A stretch of 64,000 bases of DNA from Plotosus lineatus (GCA_024760905.1 CM045737.1:18368348-18432347), one strand, 5' to 3'; positions 24,945 to 36,491 are shown, numbered from the stretch's first letter. The notes: generated by a model not told the origin, from the sequence alone. Numbers and translations are program-made.

Positions 24945-27900
24945 TTTAGTTGCTGGCTATTATTAAAAAAATCTGGGTGTTATTTATGATCTTTTGTTCA
25001 GGAAACCAGCTGACCTGCATAATCTGGCTCCGGGTACACACCCTCCATTCCTCACATACAATGGTGAACTCAGGACAGATGTCAACAAAATTGAGGAGTT
25101 TTTAGAAGAAGTCTTAGCACCACCAAAGTAAGTCACTGGACTTTGAGGGGATTTGACATTGTGATTTTAAACACACTTGTGGTACATTTTAATATTTTCC
25201 ACAAAATTATTTTTCATGGTATCCGAGTAAAATTAATCAAGAAGCAGTTCAAGAACAATTTATATTTATTAATCATTATCCTTCCCTCAGATCTCTGTCT
25301 GCCTATGTGTGTGTGTGTGTGTGTGTGTTTTGGCTTCATGCTATAGGAAGAATCACTAAACATGAAATTAATTTTTGGTTATCCCTCTAGCTTTTGGTCT
25401 TGTGAACTTATAGAAAAATATTTGTTCAAATCACACTATTACAGGTTTATTAAATATACAGTATCGGGTTTTAAAAGCGAGGACTCATTACCATTACTCT
25501 TAGTAAGCAGATGTTATTTCCACTCCATCGGAATACAGTATATAACTATTATATATAAATATTTGACCCAATAATAATATATGACTTTCAGGACTATTGT
25601 TAAAAGTAAGTTTTCTACTAAAAGGGACCAAAGGACACAATGTTCACCCACAATACTATGAAGCATAATTTTGGCTCAGGTAGATTTTGCTTTGAAATAA
25701 ATAAATAGTAGTATACATTTGCAGCATTTTGCAGATATAAGAACATTATTTTTATACAATTGCGGTTGGTTGAAGGGCCTTGCAGAAGTTCCCAACAGTG
25801 GCACCCTGGCAGTACTAGGAACTGAAACCCGAACTCACAAATCAGTAATCCACAGTCTTAATCATTTAGCCACCAGTGCACTGTAAAAATAGTATGCTAC
25901 ACTATATGGGAATGACATAGTCTGATTGGTTCTCAATCTAGGGATTGACAGATGTCCGAGTGCATCATTTTTTAATCAAGATGACAGACACTCGTGGTCG
26001 TTCTCTGTCACTTTGAGCCACCGGTGTCATCATGATTAGATTCTAAAAGAGAAAAATAAACCATGTAATATTGTCTCAGTTACCCACTGTGTTTATGGTC
26101 TGCTCAGGGACTGCACAGAGCTCACCTGATCATTCATGCTTGAAATATGTAAAAAAAAAAGAAACAATAAAAAAGTATATTATTTGCTTTCTCTGTCTTC
26201 GCGTGGTACATGCTTAAACGTTTACTATCCTCAGACTTGGTGGATACTCCTAAATGAAATAGTAGCCTTTGCATATACAACTCAGCAACGTCCACTTTAC
26301 CTTCAGAGAATAATAGTTAATTATTGGATCAAGTATAATTGTCGGTACCATCTAACAAATTATGGAAAAGTGTTTAATGTATTTTTGGGTGATGGAATGA
26401 TCGGTGCTAGGGAAAGGACGTTGCTATGGTTGAAGTGATAGAAATGATGCTGCAACTACATCTCATATTGAAAACAATGCAGACAACTGTCTCACATTCA
26501 AAACTAAAATATTTCTTGATGTTTTGAGTGTTGCTTTATTCTGGTATATTAAATGTTTTCAGATAAATAAAAAAATGTTATAACTTTAACTTTCTTTTTT
26601 TAAATTTTAGATTTTAAGATAACTTTTTGGGGTATTGGAAAAGGGGAAAACTGGTGATACTGAAGCCTATAAGAATGTTCAGTTCATTTTCTGTAACCAC
26701 TTAATCCTAATTAGGGTCACGGGGAGGCTGGCGACCATCCCAGCCGACTCCGGGCGAGGGCAGAGTAACACCCTGGACGGCTCGCCAGGCCATCACAGAG
26801 CGGAAACATGCTGACGGCTTTGCAGCCACTCTTTTACACGAACCTCACACCATAGACAGTGAGAGACATGGCCGGTCTTTGATAACCCAGTTATCTGCAC
26901 TGGGGGGGACAGTGACAACCTTGTGGAGAGTGGGACTCGAACCCCCAACCTTAGGATCAGCAATCCAGCACCCTATACCATTAGGCCACCACTGCCCTCT
27001 ATAAGAATGTTGTGAAAGATCAAAATAAACCATCATGGACAAATAGTAAAATGTTTCTCAGATAGTTTTAGTGTTAATTTAACAAATACTGAAAGAAGAA
27101 TTTTAAATATGACCAAAGGACATGAAATTGCTTATAGTCTATATGAACAAGTTAAAAAATTCATACTTATTTAAGTTAATTGCAAGACAAAGTCCTCTGT
27201 CTGTTTCTGAGCTTTAAGTTAATGTTTTGAAATCTGTCAGATATATTATTAAATGACACAGAGTTGGTATTTGCCTAAAGGAAGTGAAAATGCTCTATTT
27301 CTGTTCTCTGTGTGCCTCAGATACCCCAAGCTGGCAGCCAAGCACAGGGAGTCCAACACAGCAGGGAATGACATATTTGCAAAGTTCTCAGCTTACATCA
27401 AAAACTCAAGGCCAGAAGCCAATGGAGGTAGACATGTCAAACCAGATCACTTGATTTTCTGAATGAATGTACAGTAGTATATTATAGATAGTAGTTTATT
27501 AAAATTGTAGTGATGTTTAAAAGTTATGTCATTTTAATAATTTTAACATGTAATATTATATTAATATTAGTATTAATAGAGCTGGGTGTTGCCTAGATTT
27601 TTTGTCTTGCGATATATTGCGATTTCGAGCATGTATTGAGATATGTATTGGGATATATTGCAAGAAGAATTTTAAATTAAAAGTGAGCCTGTTCTTGACA
27701 GTATTTATTCTTTATTTCAAAAATAGAAACCAACAACATTTAAAATGTTGTTTCAGTCATTAAAATCCTAAGCATCAGAAAAAAATCTACTTATGAAAAT
27801 GTAATGTTTTAAACTTGGGCACAAACATTAACACTGAAACAGAACTGCATATTGAGCAAGAGAAGCTATTTAAACATATTAAATACACAAACATTAGAAG

Positions 27901-29435
27901 TGCATCTTGTGCTTTTATTGGCATATTGTGAAGCCTTAATCATTGATGTATGCATATTACATTTTTAAGGCGGGATTAAAGGTGGAGCATCATCCACGCA
28001 TGCACAGAACTGTATCGTGCACGACTACACCTCATCAGACCTGTGACCCTATAAGCAGTAGATCGATATATTTATATATAACAATATTAACATTACATGT
28101 GTATACAGTATATTAATGCCATCATAGCGATGCACATAGGCCTGCTGGGCAAGTGTCGCACATATAACACTTAGAGTGACACTGACGGCTCAGGAAAGTC
28201 CATCAAACTTCAGAACTTTACAATAATAACATACAATATCTTTTATCATATAAATCACATTAATATGCTGGAGAATGTAATTTACCGAAATCTGGACCGA
28301 TTTGGAGCATGTTAAGCCTGAGGCGGAGTCCGCAAGTTTTGTGATGTCATTTTTTTCAGAGTCGACAGATATTATTGCTGCGTTAAGCAAAAAAAAAACA
28401 AAAAAACTGCATGATTAATATGCTTTGTTGGAGATCAGGTTCATGGGACCGCTTCCCTCTTTTGCTCACTTTAAAACAAATATTTAAGTGAAAATCTAGA
28501 TGCAGTAGGTTGGTGAATTTCTGAGCAATTAGCAACATGAACCGTGGTTTTGTTTTTAGCGGGAATTTCTGTATCCGGTATAAAAACAAATTCTATTGGC
28601 AGAATGCCTTCGTGACATCCACACTGCCCAATCACGGCAAGGCTCTTATTATACCGGGCTCTCCACACACTGGATGATAGACTGGAGATAAGACATTGTG
28701 TCAGGATTACACGCCGAAACCTCTGCAGTCCCCATTTTCTCTTTTCAACGAAAGCATTACTTCCGGTTCAATTAGCGTGAATATCCGAAGTTTTTTTTTA
28801 CTGTTCCGAAGTTTTCCGAATGCATGTAAAAAAAAAAACGGTTTTGCTTCAGAGTATCGCGATACGTATTGTTTGCATGTTAGAACCGGTTTAAACCGAT
28901 AAACCGGTTTTATTGCACAGCTCTAATTATTAATAACAATATTGTGGCAGGGCTGGAAAAAACCTTGACAAAGGCATTAAAGAAGCTGGACGACTACCTG
29001 AACAGCCCTCTGCCTGAAGAGATAGATGCAGACAGCATGGGGGAAGAGACTCTCTCTAACCGCAAGTTCCTGGATGGCAACGAACTCACCCTGGCAGACT
29101 GCAACCTCCTGCCAAAACTCCACATAGTCAAGGTAAGCTGTTTACAAATTTGAACATCAGTATGACACTGTAACTGCTAAAAGTGCAAGAGGCTGAACAA
29201 TTGAAAAATGTGATCGGCACAATCTGAGGTTTAATACCGGTTTGCATTACTTTGTTCTGTCTTCTTCCAGGTTGTTGCCAAGAAGTATCGTAACTACGAC
29301 ATTCCTACTGATTTGACAGGAGTGTGGCGTTACCTGAACAGCGCCTACGAACAAGAAGAGTTCACCAACACTTGTCCAGGAGAAACTGAGATTGAACTGG
29401 TCTACCAGGCTGTAGCCAAAAAGCTGACCAAGTAA
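17376..29435 (+). CDS. clic5: Chloride intracellular channel protein, CLIC5-type (6 exons, 248 aa)
   Basis: Joined coding exons are 17376-17432, 24722-24831, 25002-25127, 27321-27427, 28951-29132 and 29271-29435. All junctions are GT-AG and in phase (747 nt, 248 residues plus stop), close to the 251 aa of human CLIC5A; exon sizes 110/126/107/182/165 fit the CLIC pattern as I remember it. CLICs are soluble GST-fold proteins that can insert into membranes; CLIC5 associates with cortical actin and ezrin in hair-cell stereocilia and podocytes. Visible features: acidic start exon ending in ELELFV; thioredoxin-like N-domain with glutaredoxin-type CPFS at residues 30-33 inside the putative membrane segment; PP in THPPF (cis-Pro site); all-helical C-domain with [26 protein letters not shown], matching the CLIC4 nuclear-localisation region. 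An in-frame TAA at 17361 fixes the start at 17376. CLIC4 and CLIC6 are close alternatives by sequence; the runx2 neighbour decides for clic5. I cannot assign an a or b duplicate. Confidence 0.93.
17602..17730 (-). mobile_element. L2-like tail fragment of a SINE (B4)
   Basis: Only the tail is present (GAACCGTTTAATCCTAATTC, GGGAGGCTGGCGCCCATC, ACACCCTGAACAGCTCACC), preceded by a short (ATT)n. Confidence 0.6.
17777..18233. mobile_element. Pogo/Tigger-like TIR element (copy F)
   Basis: The ends are CAGGGATCCCTCACTTTCCG on the left and AAGTAGCGAGAGATCCCTG on the right, flanked by TA (17775-17776, 18234-18235). The interior resembles that of 49852-51235 (AATATCAATAAATACATATT, CCCCTATTCTTCC). No coding frame. 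Confidence 0.8.
19270..19617 (+). mobile_element. tRNA-headed SINE with RTE-like tail (copy A3)
   Basis: Head GGGCAGTGGTGGTCTAGTGG (A box TGGTCTAGTGG) and B box GGTTCGAGTCC; core to GTCAGCATGTTTCCG; then tail GGGTTGTGACAGGAAGGGCA, CCAAATCAAATGTGCGAATC and GATGATTCGCTGTGGCGAC, ending in GAAAGGAAGAAAG. The duplication TAGTATAGAAA lies at 19259-19269 and 19618-19628. This is the clearest plus-strand copy for comparison with the L2-tail version. Confidence 0.87.
19980..20985 (+). mobile_element. Tc1-like transposon, 3' end lost
   Basis: The left end ACTGCCGTCAATAATTATTG follows TA at 19978-19979. Transposase remnants run from an ATG at 20356 ([14 protein letters not shown]) through [15 protein letters not shown] to [10 protein letters not shown] near 20940. 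The next transposon begins directly after it, so its right terminus is missing. Confidence 0.7.
20988..22545 (+). mobile_element. Tc1-like transposon with long inverted repeats
   Basis: About 1.56 kb. The left end TAGTCTTTCTCAAAAAATGA pairs with the right end TTTTTTGAGAAGGACTAG. Each arm has a second internal copy of the end motif (CTATCTCAAAAAATTAGCAT near 21165; complement near 22345), giving the IR/DR layout of this Tc1 group. A damaged transposase frame occupies the middle. Confidence 0.9.
21316..22268 (+). pseudogene. Tc1-like transposase pseudogene
   Basis: It starts [20 protein letters not shown] and covers the paired-like DNA-binding region ([19 protein letters not shown]), then [29 protein letters not shown] and [20 protein letters not shown] (the three catalytic acid sites), ending [22 protein letters not shown] at 21406-21408 interrupts the frame where an arginine CGA is expected, and further frameshifts lie between about 21560 and 21830. 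The protein would be a DDE cut-and-paste transposase of about 340 aa. Confidence 0.85.
22605..23639. mobile_element. Pogo/Tigger-like TIR element (copy C)
   Basis: The ends are AGTCGGCCCCCAACTTACGA and the complement of a right end TAAGTTGGGGGCTGACT. It sits beside TA-rich sequence. The interior holds three rough direct repeats containing AAGTTGTTTTAATTCAGT and GTCAAGCAGGGAATGC, plus (GA)n and (TG)n tracts (23129-23164, 23300-23328). Confidence 0.75.
24170..24270 (+). repeat. SINE 3' tail remnant
   Basis: CTCCGGGATCAATAAAGTA followed by (CTGATT)n is the 3' end common to many fish SINE and LINE copies. No head was found. Confidence 0.35.
24722..24831 (+). CDS. clic5: clic5 coding exon 2 (CPFS active-site exon)
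   Basis: The exon is 110 nt, between acceptor CTACAG and donor GTGAAA. It begins [18 protein letters not shown] and carries the redox-active CPFS motif and most of the putative transmembrane segment ([19 protein letters not shown]). It starts in phase 0 and ends two bases into an arginine codon completed by exon 3. Confidence 0.95.
25002..25127 (+). CDS. clic5: clic5 coding exon 3
   Basis: The exon is 126 nt, between acceptor TTCAG and donor GTAAGT. It encodes [16 protein letters not shown] and then the segment ending [10 protein letters not shown]. It holds the cis-proline region of the thioredoxin-like fold and the start of the interdomain linker. Confidence 0.95.
25128..27320 (+). other. 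clic5 intron 3
   Basis: It holds a short (TG)n at 25306-25328, a minus-strand tRNA-derived SINE fragment near 25740-25890 (GGCACCCTGGCAGTACTAGG) and an L2-tail SINE at 26680-26998. No additional exon was recognised. Confidence 0.7.
26680..26998 (-). mobile_element. tRNA-headed SINE with L2-like tail (copy B5)
   Basis: Full-length layout with a small internal loss in the core. It is flanked by a perfect 13-bp duplication, CTATAAGAATGTT, at 26667-26679 and 26999-27011. Inserted in clic5 intron 3 in antisense orientation. Confidence 0.87.
27321..27427 (+). CDS. clic5: clic5 coding exon 4
   Basis: The exon is 107 nt, between acceptor CCTCAG and donor GTAGAC. It encodes [19 protein letters not shown] and on to [11 protein letters not shown], the first helices of the GST-C-like domain. 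It ends one base into a glycine codon completed in exon 5. Confidence 0.95.
27577..28925. mobile_element. hAT-like non-autonomous element in clic5 intron 4
   Basis: About 1.35 kb. The ends TAGAGCTGGGTGTTGC and TTGCACAGCTCTA are inverted repeats, with GCGATATATTGCG and AACCGGTTTAAACCGATAAA just inside. Flanks AGTATTAA and ATTATTAA may be a decayed 8-bp duplication. No transposase frame. It ends 25 nt before clic5 exon 5. Confidence 0.6.
28951..29132 (+). CDS. clic5: clic5 coding exon 5
   Basis: The exon is 182 nt, with acceptor TGGCAG and donor GTAAGC. It encodes the [20 protein letters not shown] segment with the acidic foot loop, and [18 protein letters not shown], the most conserved CLIC motif. 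Only 25 intronic bases separate it from the end of a hAT-like insertion, so its 3' splice site has little polypyrimidine tract. Confidence 0.95.
29271..29435 (+). CDS. clic5: clic5 coding exon 6 and stop
   Basis: It has 54 codons plus TAA at 29433, after acceptor TTCCAG. It encodes [12 protein letters not shown], the [10 protein letters not shown] helix and the C-terminal [15 protein letters not shown] is as in CLIC5, whereas CLIC4 has YRNFDIP. Confidence 0.95.
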   Translation, partial: VVAKKYRNYDIPTDLTGVWRYLNSAYEQEEFTNTCPGETEIELVYQAVAKKLTK

Positions 29436-29600
29436 AACATATGGTACAACTAATATAAGAGCATTTAGACTTTATAGGTGCACTGTTTTTTATATATAGT
29501 AGTTTTGTATCACTGAAAACAGATTTTGCAATGAAACCGCATCTGGTTACCAGAATTCTGTTCTGCAACACAAAATAAAGAAATATGACGATCCAGTGCT
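29436..29600 (+). other. clic5: clic5 3' UTR and polyadenylation signal
   Basis: This is non-coding sequence after the clic5 stop. A canonical AATAAA lies at 29574-29579, about 140 nt after the stop, so a short 3' UTR ending near 29595 is likely. Longer isoforms cannot be excluded. Confidence 0.55.
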
Positions 29601-29692
29601 GGCCAGAAAAGTCCTAGGTCTTTGTATTGACTGTCTCGAAACCATGTTTCGAGGTTAGGTGAATAGTTTTCCATGAGTTTTCTTTGGTTCAA

Positions 29693-29694
29693 TC

Positions 29695-29740
<46 letters not shown>
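29693..29740. repeat. (ATT)n microsatellite
   Basis: About 15 uninterrupted ATT units, just downstream of clic5. Confidence 0.95.
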
Positions 29741-29992
29741 TAAATAAAATATTATCTGTCAATGACATGCATATACCTTCAAGCTGACCACTAAAATGAA
29801 TGTATTGATTATTCTGTACTCTGATTTGTTGATTTTTAATGATGGAGATTCTATATTCCTGTATTGTACAATTATATAGAAATATTCACCATAATAGGAA
29901 TCTTCAAGTTGTGTCTTCATGATTATTCCGAAAGAGAACAAATAAGTAGTGGGACAATGTATAAGTGGAACAAAACCATAATTCCTGGTACA

Positions 29993-29993
<1 letters not shown>

Positions 29994-30069
<76 letters not shown>
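29994..30069. repeat. (TA)n microsatellite
   Basis: About 38 uninterrupted TA units. Open frames through it (YIYIYI) are artefacts. Confidence 0.97.
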
Positions 30070-30073
<4 letters not shown>

Positions 30074-30179
30074 ACTTTTTTTTTAATTCTTGTTTTAATT
30101 TCAGCTTTAAAATATTTTATTAAAGCCTGTAGATCAGTTGAAGACGTGTACACTCCCAGCTCAAATATTAAAAGCTCTT

Positions 30180-31740
30180 TCATTTATAACATATTTTGTT
30201 TTGATTTGAAAGGCAGCCTCTTGCTTTAATACAGCTTCTTTTGTGAAGTAAATTTTACTGCGTTAACATTTTACTGATCTTTTGTTAGCTGATTGCTAAA
30301 TTCTTAAAAAATTCGGTTCGGGTTATATCCGATTAATTAGCAATTTGTATTTGAGTCGTGAGACAACAAAAGGTTCATGACATCCCGTAATGCTGTTAAA
30401 TGAAGTAAGGCAGCATAGTTGGGCTTTTCTCCAACGCTCTTCCTCTCTCAGCTCTGCTGAAATAGCACACAGCGCCACAGACTTGATAGGTCCTCATGGA
30501 GCTCGGTGCTCTTGTGTGGCTTGGACAAACATTTGATATGAAAGGGGAGTGTGGCGCCAGAGAGGCCTATCCTGTATGACCCTCTACGAATAAAATAATA
30601 TTTTTACAGTTCAACTTACATTATTTCATTTTCCCGATGCACTATTTTTGCTAATTAATATAATTATATAGGGATTATATTAAAGGAAATGGGACTTATA
30701 CTGGAATTGAATGATGAGGTTTAATGCGTGTGGTTGAAATATAAAATCTGAGCTGAAACAATTTGCCGAGTGAAGGTGAAAAGAAAATAGGTAGAGTTAA
30801 GCAGTGTCAAAGATCTGCATTTCATTGTCTTTTAAACACAAAGAAGCATTGAGCTATCCTTTTCATCAGAAGGATAAAGAGCGATGACCCTAAAAAGATT
30901 TAAACACTGACTTCCAGGCTATATATCAAAGCTCTCTTGTTCCTCTACTCTATCATTAGGCTGGAAAAAAATGTCCAAACCATCTCAAATTTTCCTCAAA
31001 GAGCCTCACTCCAAAGATCTGCGCCCATCAGATTTACAATAGGGAGCAGGACTATTTACCCGAAGCGAGCTCCATCCAGAAATAACAGAGCAGAAAAATA
31101 AATGGAGCCAGCTATATTTTTCCACACAAGTAAGAAAATATGTCCAGGACTTGTGCCTCACTGCTTAACATAATTAGTTCTTAAACATTCTATGCCTTGG
31201 ATCTCTGCACTCACGTTCAACATTTTCCTCACAAGATAATATACAGTATGGCATTAATGTCAAACATGTCCCGTACACATCCTGTGCTGTAACTCTTATC
31301 TGTTTACACAGATACCAGTGATACACAATGGGAGAGACAGTCCAGAGACATTGATTATATCTTGTCCTCTGGTTTAGATTAATTGAGAGTTTGAGGTATA
31401 TACACATAGCACAGTGCGTCTCGGGAACTACAGTACGTAAACCACTTAAAATGTGGAGCAGGCTTTTTTAATTTTTTTTTTATTTTAACTTGTGTCCATT
31501 TTATAATTCAGTATTAGAACACTTGACACGCAATGATGGGATGATATGACATCGTTTTTTTCTTCTTATACATTCTGAAGTGCAATCACAGAATTGCATC
31601 GGGATAGTGGTAAGCATATCCGCCTCTCAGTCAGAAGGCGCTGGGTATCTGTGTAGACATTGCTTGTGCTTGCAAGGATAAAGCCTTTCGGCAAGTATAT
31701 TATTGAATTAATTGTTTTAATTAAATTTTAACTCTTTATG
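30180..31740. other. Intergenic, no gene seen; possible conserved element
   Basis: This is low-repeat sequence between the two genes. The part at about 30400-30600 (GCACACAGCGCCACAGACTT, GTGTGGCTTGGACAAACA) and 30930-31140 is balanced in composition and free of known repeats, unlike most of the window. It could be conserved regulatory DNA, but nothing in it proves this. Confidence 0.3.
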
Positions 31741-31744
31741 CTAT

Positions 31745-32055
31745 ACTTCATTCATTCGTTTGCCAGGTCAGTTAATCCTATTAAGGTTGCAGAGGCTCGC
31801 CAAATTTTCACAGGGCTAACACACATACACAACCACTCACATTCACAACTAGACAGAATTTGGCGCAGCAAATCAACCTGAGATGCTTGACTTTTGAGTT
31901 TGGGAGGAGGAAACTCACTCACGCAAGCACAGGAAGAACATTCAAACTTCAAACAGAAATGTCCTCACGGAGTCTGGTGCATGAACTCAGGACCTTCCTG
32001 TTGTGAGGTGGACGTGCTAACTACTATAACACCAAGCCCCCCCCCCCCCCCCCAT
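31745..32055 (-). repeat. Dispersed fish repeat
   Basis: This is a minus-strand copy of the 886-type repeat (GTTAATCCTATTAAGGTTGC, GGACCTTCCTGTTGTGAGG), ending in a (C)n run at 32037-32053. Confidence 0.55.
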
Positions 32056-32352
32056 GCTATACTTGTCAGCTGATATTTTTGCTGGCGGTTTCATCAGACT
32101 AAATGGAGACTATTTCATAAAATATTATTCAGGTTTGATGGTAGATTCATTATTCACTGGAACTCGGTGTTACCACTGACTATTTGCTGCTTCTTTGGTA
32201 TCAAACTTCTTCATTACCAACGCAGACTGATTAGTGCTGTTAAACATGTTAATTAGGTGCCATGTGTTAATCTATTCTGTTTATTGCCTTTTTTGTAAAC
32301 AACACGAAAGGTACTGTGATGTGCCAATTTTCCTTCTGCAGAGAATTGTGTG

Positions 32353-32694
32353 GGCAGTGGTGGTCTAGTGGTATAGGGCGCTGGATCGCTGATCCAAAGG
32401 TTGGGGGTTCGAGTCCCACTCTGCACAAGGTTGTCACTGCCCCCCCCAGTGCTGCTAACTGGGTTATCAAAGGCCGGCCATGTCTCTCACTGTCTATGGT
32501 GTGAGGCATGTAAAAGAACCATTGCTGAATTTCAACAAGAGTAGGCTGCAAAGCCGTCAGCGTGTTTCCGCCCTGCGATGGCCTGGCAAGCTGTCCAGGC
32601 TCTGCCCTCGCCCGAAGTTGGCTGGGATGGGCACCAGCCTCCCCGCGACTCAAATTAGGATTAAGCTGGTACAGAAAATGAACTGAACTGAACT
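32353..32694 (+). mobile_element. tRNA-headed SINE with L2-like tail (copy B6)
   Basis: Intact head (TGGTCTAGTGG A box, GGTTCGAGTCC B box), core to GTCAGCGTGTTTCCGCC, then TGCGATGGCCTGGCAAGCTG and the L2-like tail ending (AACTG)n. The perfect 12-bp duplication GAGAATTGTGTG lies at 32341-32352 and 32695-32706. Best plus-strand copy for tail comparison. Confidence 0.9.
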
Positions 32695-32903
32695 GAGAAT
32701 TGTGTGTCCTTGTCTGTACGCAGCCCACATGTGTACTCAGTCCTAATAAGTTATTACCTTTCACTCGTGATGTATGTTGTTTATGTTATTATTAACTAAA
32801 CATTTAAGAGTTTACAGTATTTGTACTAAATAACAGTAATATTAAGATAGTCGGACAGGTCAAATGCTGGAATCTAGTCAGATCAATTAGAAGTTCAACT
32901 TCG

Positions 32904-33239
32904 GGCAGTGGTGACCTAGTAGTATAGGGCACTGGATCCCTGCTCCAAAGATTGGGGGTTCGAGTCCCACTCTCCACAAGGTTGTTACTGTCCCCCAGTG
33001 CAGCTAACTAGGTTATCAAAGGCCGGCCATGTCTCTCACTGTCTATGGTGTGAGGTTGATGTAAAAGAACCATTGCTGACTTTCGACAAAAGTAGCTGCA
33101 AAGCCGTCAGCGTGTTTCCGCCTTGCGATAGTCTGGCGAGCTGTCCAGGGTGTACTCTGCCCTCGCCCGGAGTTGGCTGGGACGGGCACCAACCTCCCCG
33201 CGACCCTAATTATTATTAAGTAGTTACAGAAAATGAACT
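32904..33239 (+). mobile_element. tRNA-headed SINE with L2-like tail (copy B7)
   Basis: Same layout as the copy 210 bp upstream, in the same orientation. Head GGGCAGTGGTGACCTAGTAG, B box GGTTCGAGTCC, tail to ACAGAAAATGAACTGAAC. Flanking duplication is not clear beyond AACTTC. Confidence 0.85.
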
Positions 33240-33244
33240 GAACT

Positions 33245-36200
33245 TCACTTTAGACAGAGCATACATGTTTGCAAGTACTTGGAAGAGTTAATTTTTAAAA
33301 TTAAATATATTAACTAATGACATCATAACTAATGTCATGCCAGTAGTATTGTTATTAGTAATATGAGCATCATTCGGATAAAGCTATATCACCTATGTCA
33401 GGCTCTATTATACAACAGCAAAGATCTGAAATTATTTATGCCAGCTGATTCCATGCGAAAGGTCTTTGAACATGTGTTCGTTCTACCGATCATTACTGTT
33501 AATTCAAACCACAACTCTTCACTAATTACCCTCCACCCCAGAACATCATATAAAATCAGCTTTAAGATTAATGTAGTTTTGACCAATCGGTCTCTTCACG
33601 CCAGGAGAGAACAACTTCAGCTCTACAGGAGCAAAGCAATACACCATCAATTCATATATTCTTAAATAGAGAAAATACTAAATGGGAGTCTGCAAATATA
33701 TTGATGTAATGTATCTGATATAAGTTTACTCTTAATAATACGGCCTCATAAGTCAGCTTTTATAGCTCCAGCAGGAAGTAATTAGTGGAACGGTCAACTG
33801 AGGAAAGGTGGTTGTGATTTTTGTGCAGTGTACATTTCTTCCACTTAAGGCAGAATAAAATCCAAACTTCTATCTGTTAAATTCACGGTTCATACTATTT
33901 ATTATATGCCTTCTCTCGTCATACGGGTAATTTGAAATATAAATCAAGTCTTCCATAAATTTTTCTCTATTATCTACTCTTGGTTCTTTAGTTTGCAAAA
34001 TATCGTGGAATCATAGTCAAGAAAATTCCACTATGAAACAGGATATAAATTTTATTAAGATGTATAAAAAAAAAAAAAAAAAAGAATCTGGCTTTTCATA
34101 TTACGAGAGTATTGAGTTCTTCCTCAGCATAGGGCGAGTTCCTCAGTGTCTGTAGTGTGAGTGACTTGTGGTGGAACTTGATGGGGATTAGTGCCATGAC
34201 GGGCGCACGCCTGCGGCTTAAGTATGAAGTTGATGACCTAACCAGAGGAACGTCTGACTACAGAATATTTTATTCTGGCAAAATATACACACTCTGGACA
34301 TCACTGATTCTGAGATGGCACCGACAGATTCTTTATTTGCACTGAATGCATATCAAAGACACAGTGTTTGAATATCATGCGTAGAGAGTTATGAGGGCTA
34401 GTATATCACTTAACCACAAAGGTGATTGATTCAAAGCAGGAATACAAAAGTTTTGTTCATTCTTAGTATTGAACCTGGATTGAAGTGTGCAGCATGAATG
34501 ACATTTAATGTTTGATATTTCAGAAAGGATTCTTCCTGCTGTGGTCGGATGTGGGTACAGAGCCTTTTGCATTACGTCTTATATGATTACAATTATTTTG
34601 TAACATGACTTGGTGCCTGAAAAAGGAGTAAAGACAACTGGGTTCCTCTCCTGTGTCTCATAGTAGACAGTATATCTCTCCACATAAGAGAACAATCTGG
34701 TGGTTCTGCACTCAACCTTGCCCACAGAAGCCATCCCAGCTGCAGAGTTGTCAAGGACATTTTCTTTATCATTCAGCTTTATAAATCCCTGCACACACCC
34801 CAGGAAATCAAGAATGTTTGATTTTCCAGTCATGAACTATAAAATCTGTCATTAATATAATAACATGATTTGGGATATTTGGAGACAGAGCTGGAATCGA
34901 AACGGAGAGCAGACATGGGCATCAATGAAACACTTTGGCACATCCTGATGGCCGCAATTACCTTGTCATTTTCCAAAACAGAAGATGAGGAATAACTGGC
35001 ATGGTGTCACTGAGCCTGTATGTCAGTCATCGGAAAAGGCCCCTTAAAGCACTGTTTAGTGTTACCAGTTCATTAGTCCTCAATTAACACTCGGCCCCTT
35101 CAAACAGTTTATACAGATTTTTTTTTTTTTTTTTGACGAGAACCATACCCATGCTCCTCTATGGCTGGCTACATCTAAAGATGGAGTTTCTGTCCAAATA
35201 TTTCACATTTTACTGCTTGGCCCAGACCTATGGAAAAGGCCTGTGTTGCATGAATATTTGGCACAAGTCAGAACTCCGTCCTGTCGAATGTACTAGTGCC
35301 TGAAACACTCAATCATGAGCAGTTTAGATGGTGAATAACCTGAGACTCCTGGCACCAGTGTGAGGACTCAACAAAGAAAGCTATTGTTTAACTGGTAGCT
35401 CTCCATGGTCCTGATATTAGAAGATTTTCTCAATTAGTATAATTATAGAGTAGTGGGTTTGGCGTGAAATGTAATAGCGTATAGTTTTAAAATCTATCAG
35501 ACTTTGTGCATGGAAATGTCAAAAGCCCGGAACTATTTTAAAATCACTCAGAAGACTTTCGACTTATAGTCAAATTACTATGATATTCAGGATGACAGCC
35601 ATAAAAATCAGTTAATTGAACGCATCTCTATTTCTCTATTGAACTGATTCCCTCAAAACTGCTCAACCATTTCTAATAAAAACTATTTTAAAGTTTCATC
35701 ATTTTATGATAAATCTCAAATCACACAGGCACCGAAGCTTTACTTATCTCTTAAGGTCTTATCAACTATTTCTAACAGCATTGATGTCACTCGTGCACTA
35801 GATGGAGCAGTCGAGCTGAAGGAATTCAGCTTTGAAACCTTTCTTCTATCAGATAATGTAGATAATGTGAATAATCTTCCCAGAACGCCAAATAATACCA
35901 AGTCAGTAATGTAGTCTGTGCCAGCACTGTCAGTTTGAGACTGCAAACCAAAAGTCACTCAAACTCGATCACTGAATTGGCTTCAAGCCAATCTGACATC
36001 ATTGTGGTGGCACATTAAAATGTGTGATACTTTGGTTTAAAAGGATGTAAAAGGTTTTTATATTTGGTTCCCTCTTCTCATTTTACACTGGTGCTCACAG
36101 CCAGAGACAAGAAACAAATTAAGTGAATGTAAGTGTGACACAGGATATCTATACTGTATATGGAATCCAGATAGAAAGGCATTTCAGAGAGTTATGCCAT

Positions 36201-36491
36201 TCATATTCAGAATATTCATAATGGTAAAGAAAATGGCATTATATAAAACATACAATAATATTTTGGATATATAATTAAATAACATTTAAATTAATATATA
36301 TAATAAATATAATCAAATAAAAAAATAGAATCATAAGAAATTGAGATTATTCTTAATTGAGTTCCATACAGAGCGCTAAATGGCAAACTCCAAAATAGAG
36401 GAAAGCTGACAACTGTAACAAGCTGGTTTGTAGGATTCCCCCCCAAACAATTTCACAATTGTGTATATATTTCCTCAGAATCATATTAATT

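Noticed and set aside
29864..30183. Frames with YIYIYI repeats
   Set aside because: Translation of (TA)n arrays. The same applies near 23640, 44620, 47500, 48640 and 62000.
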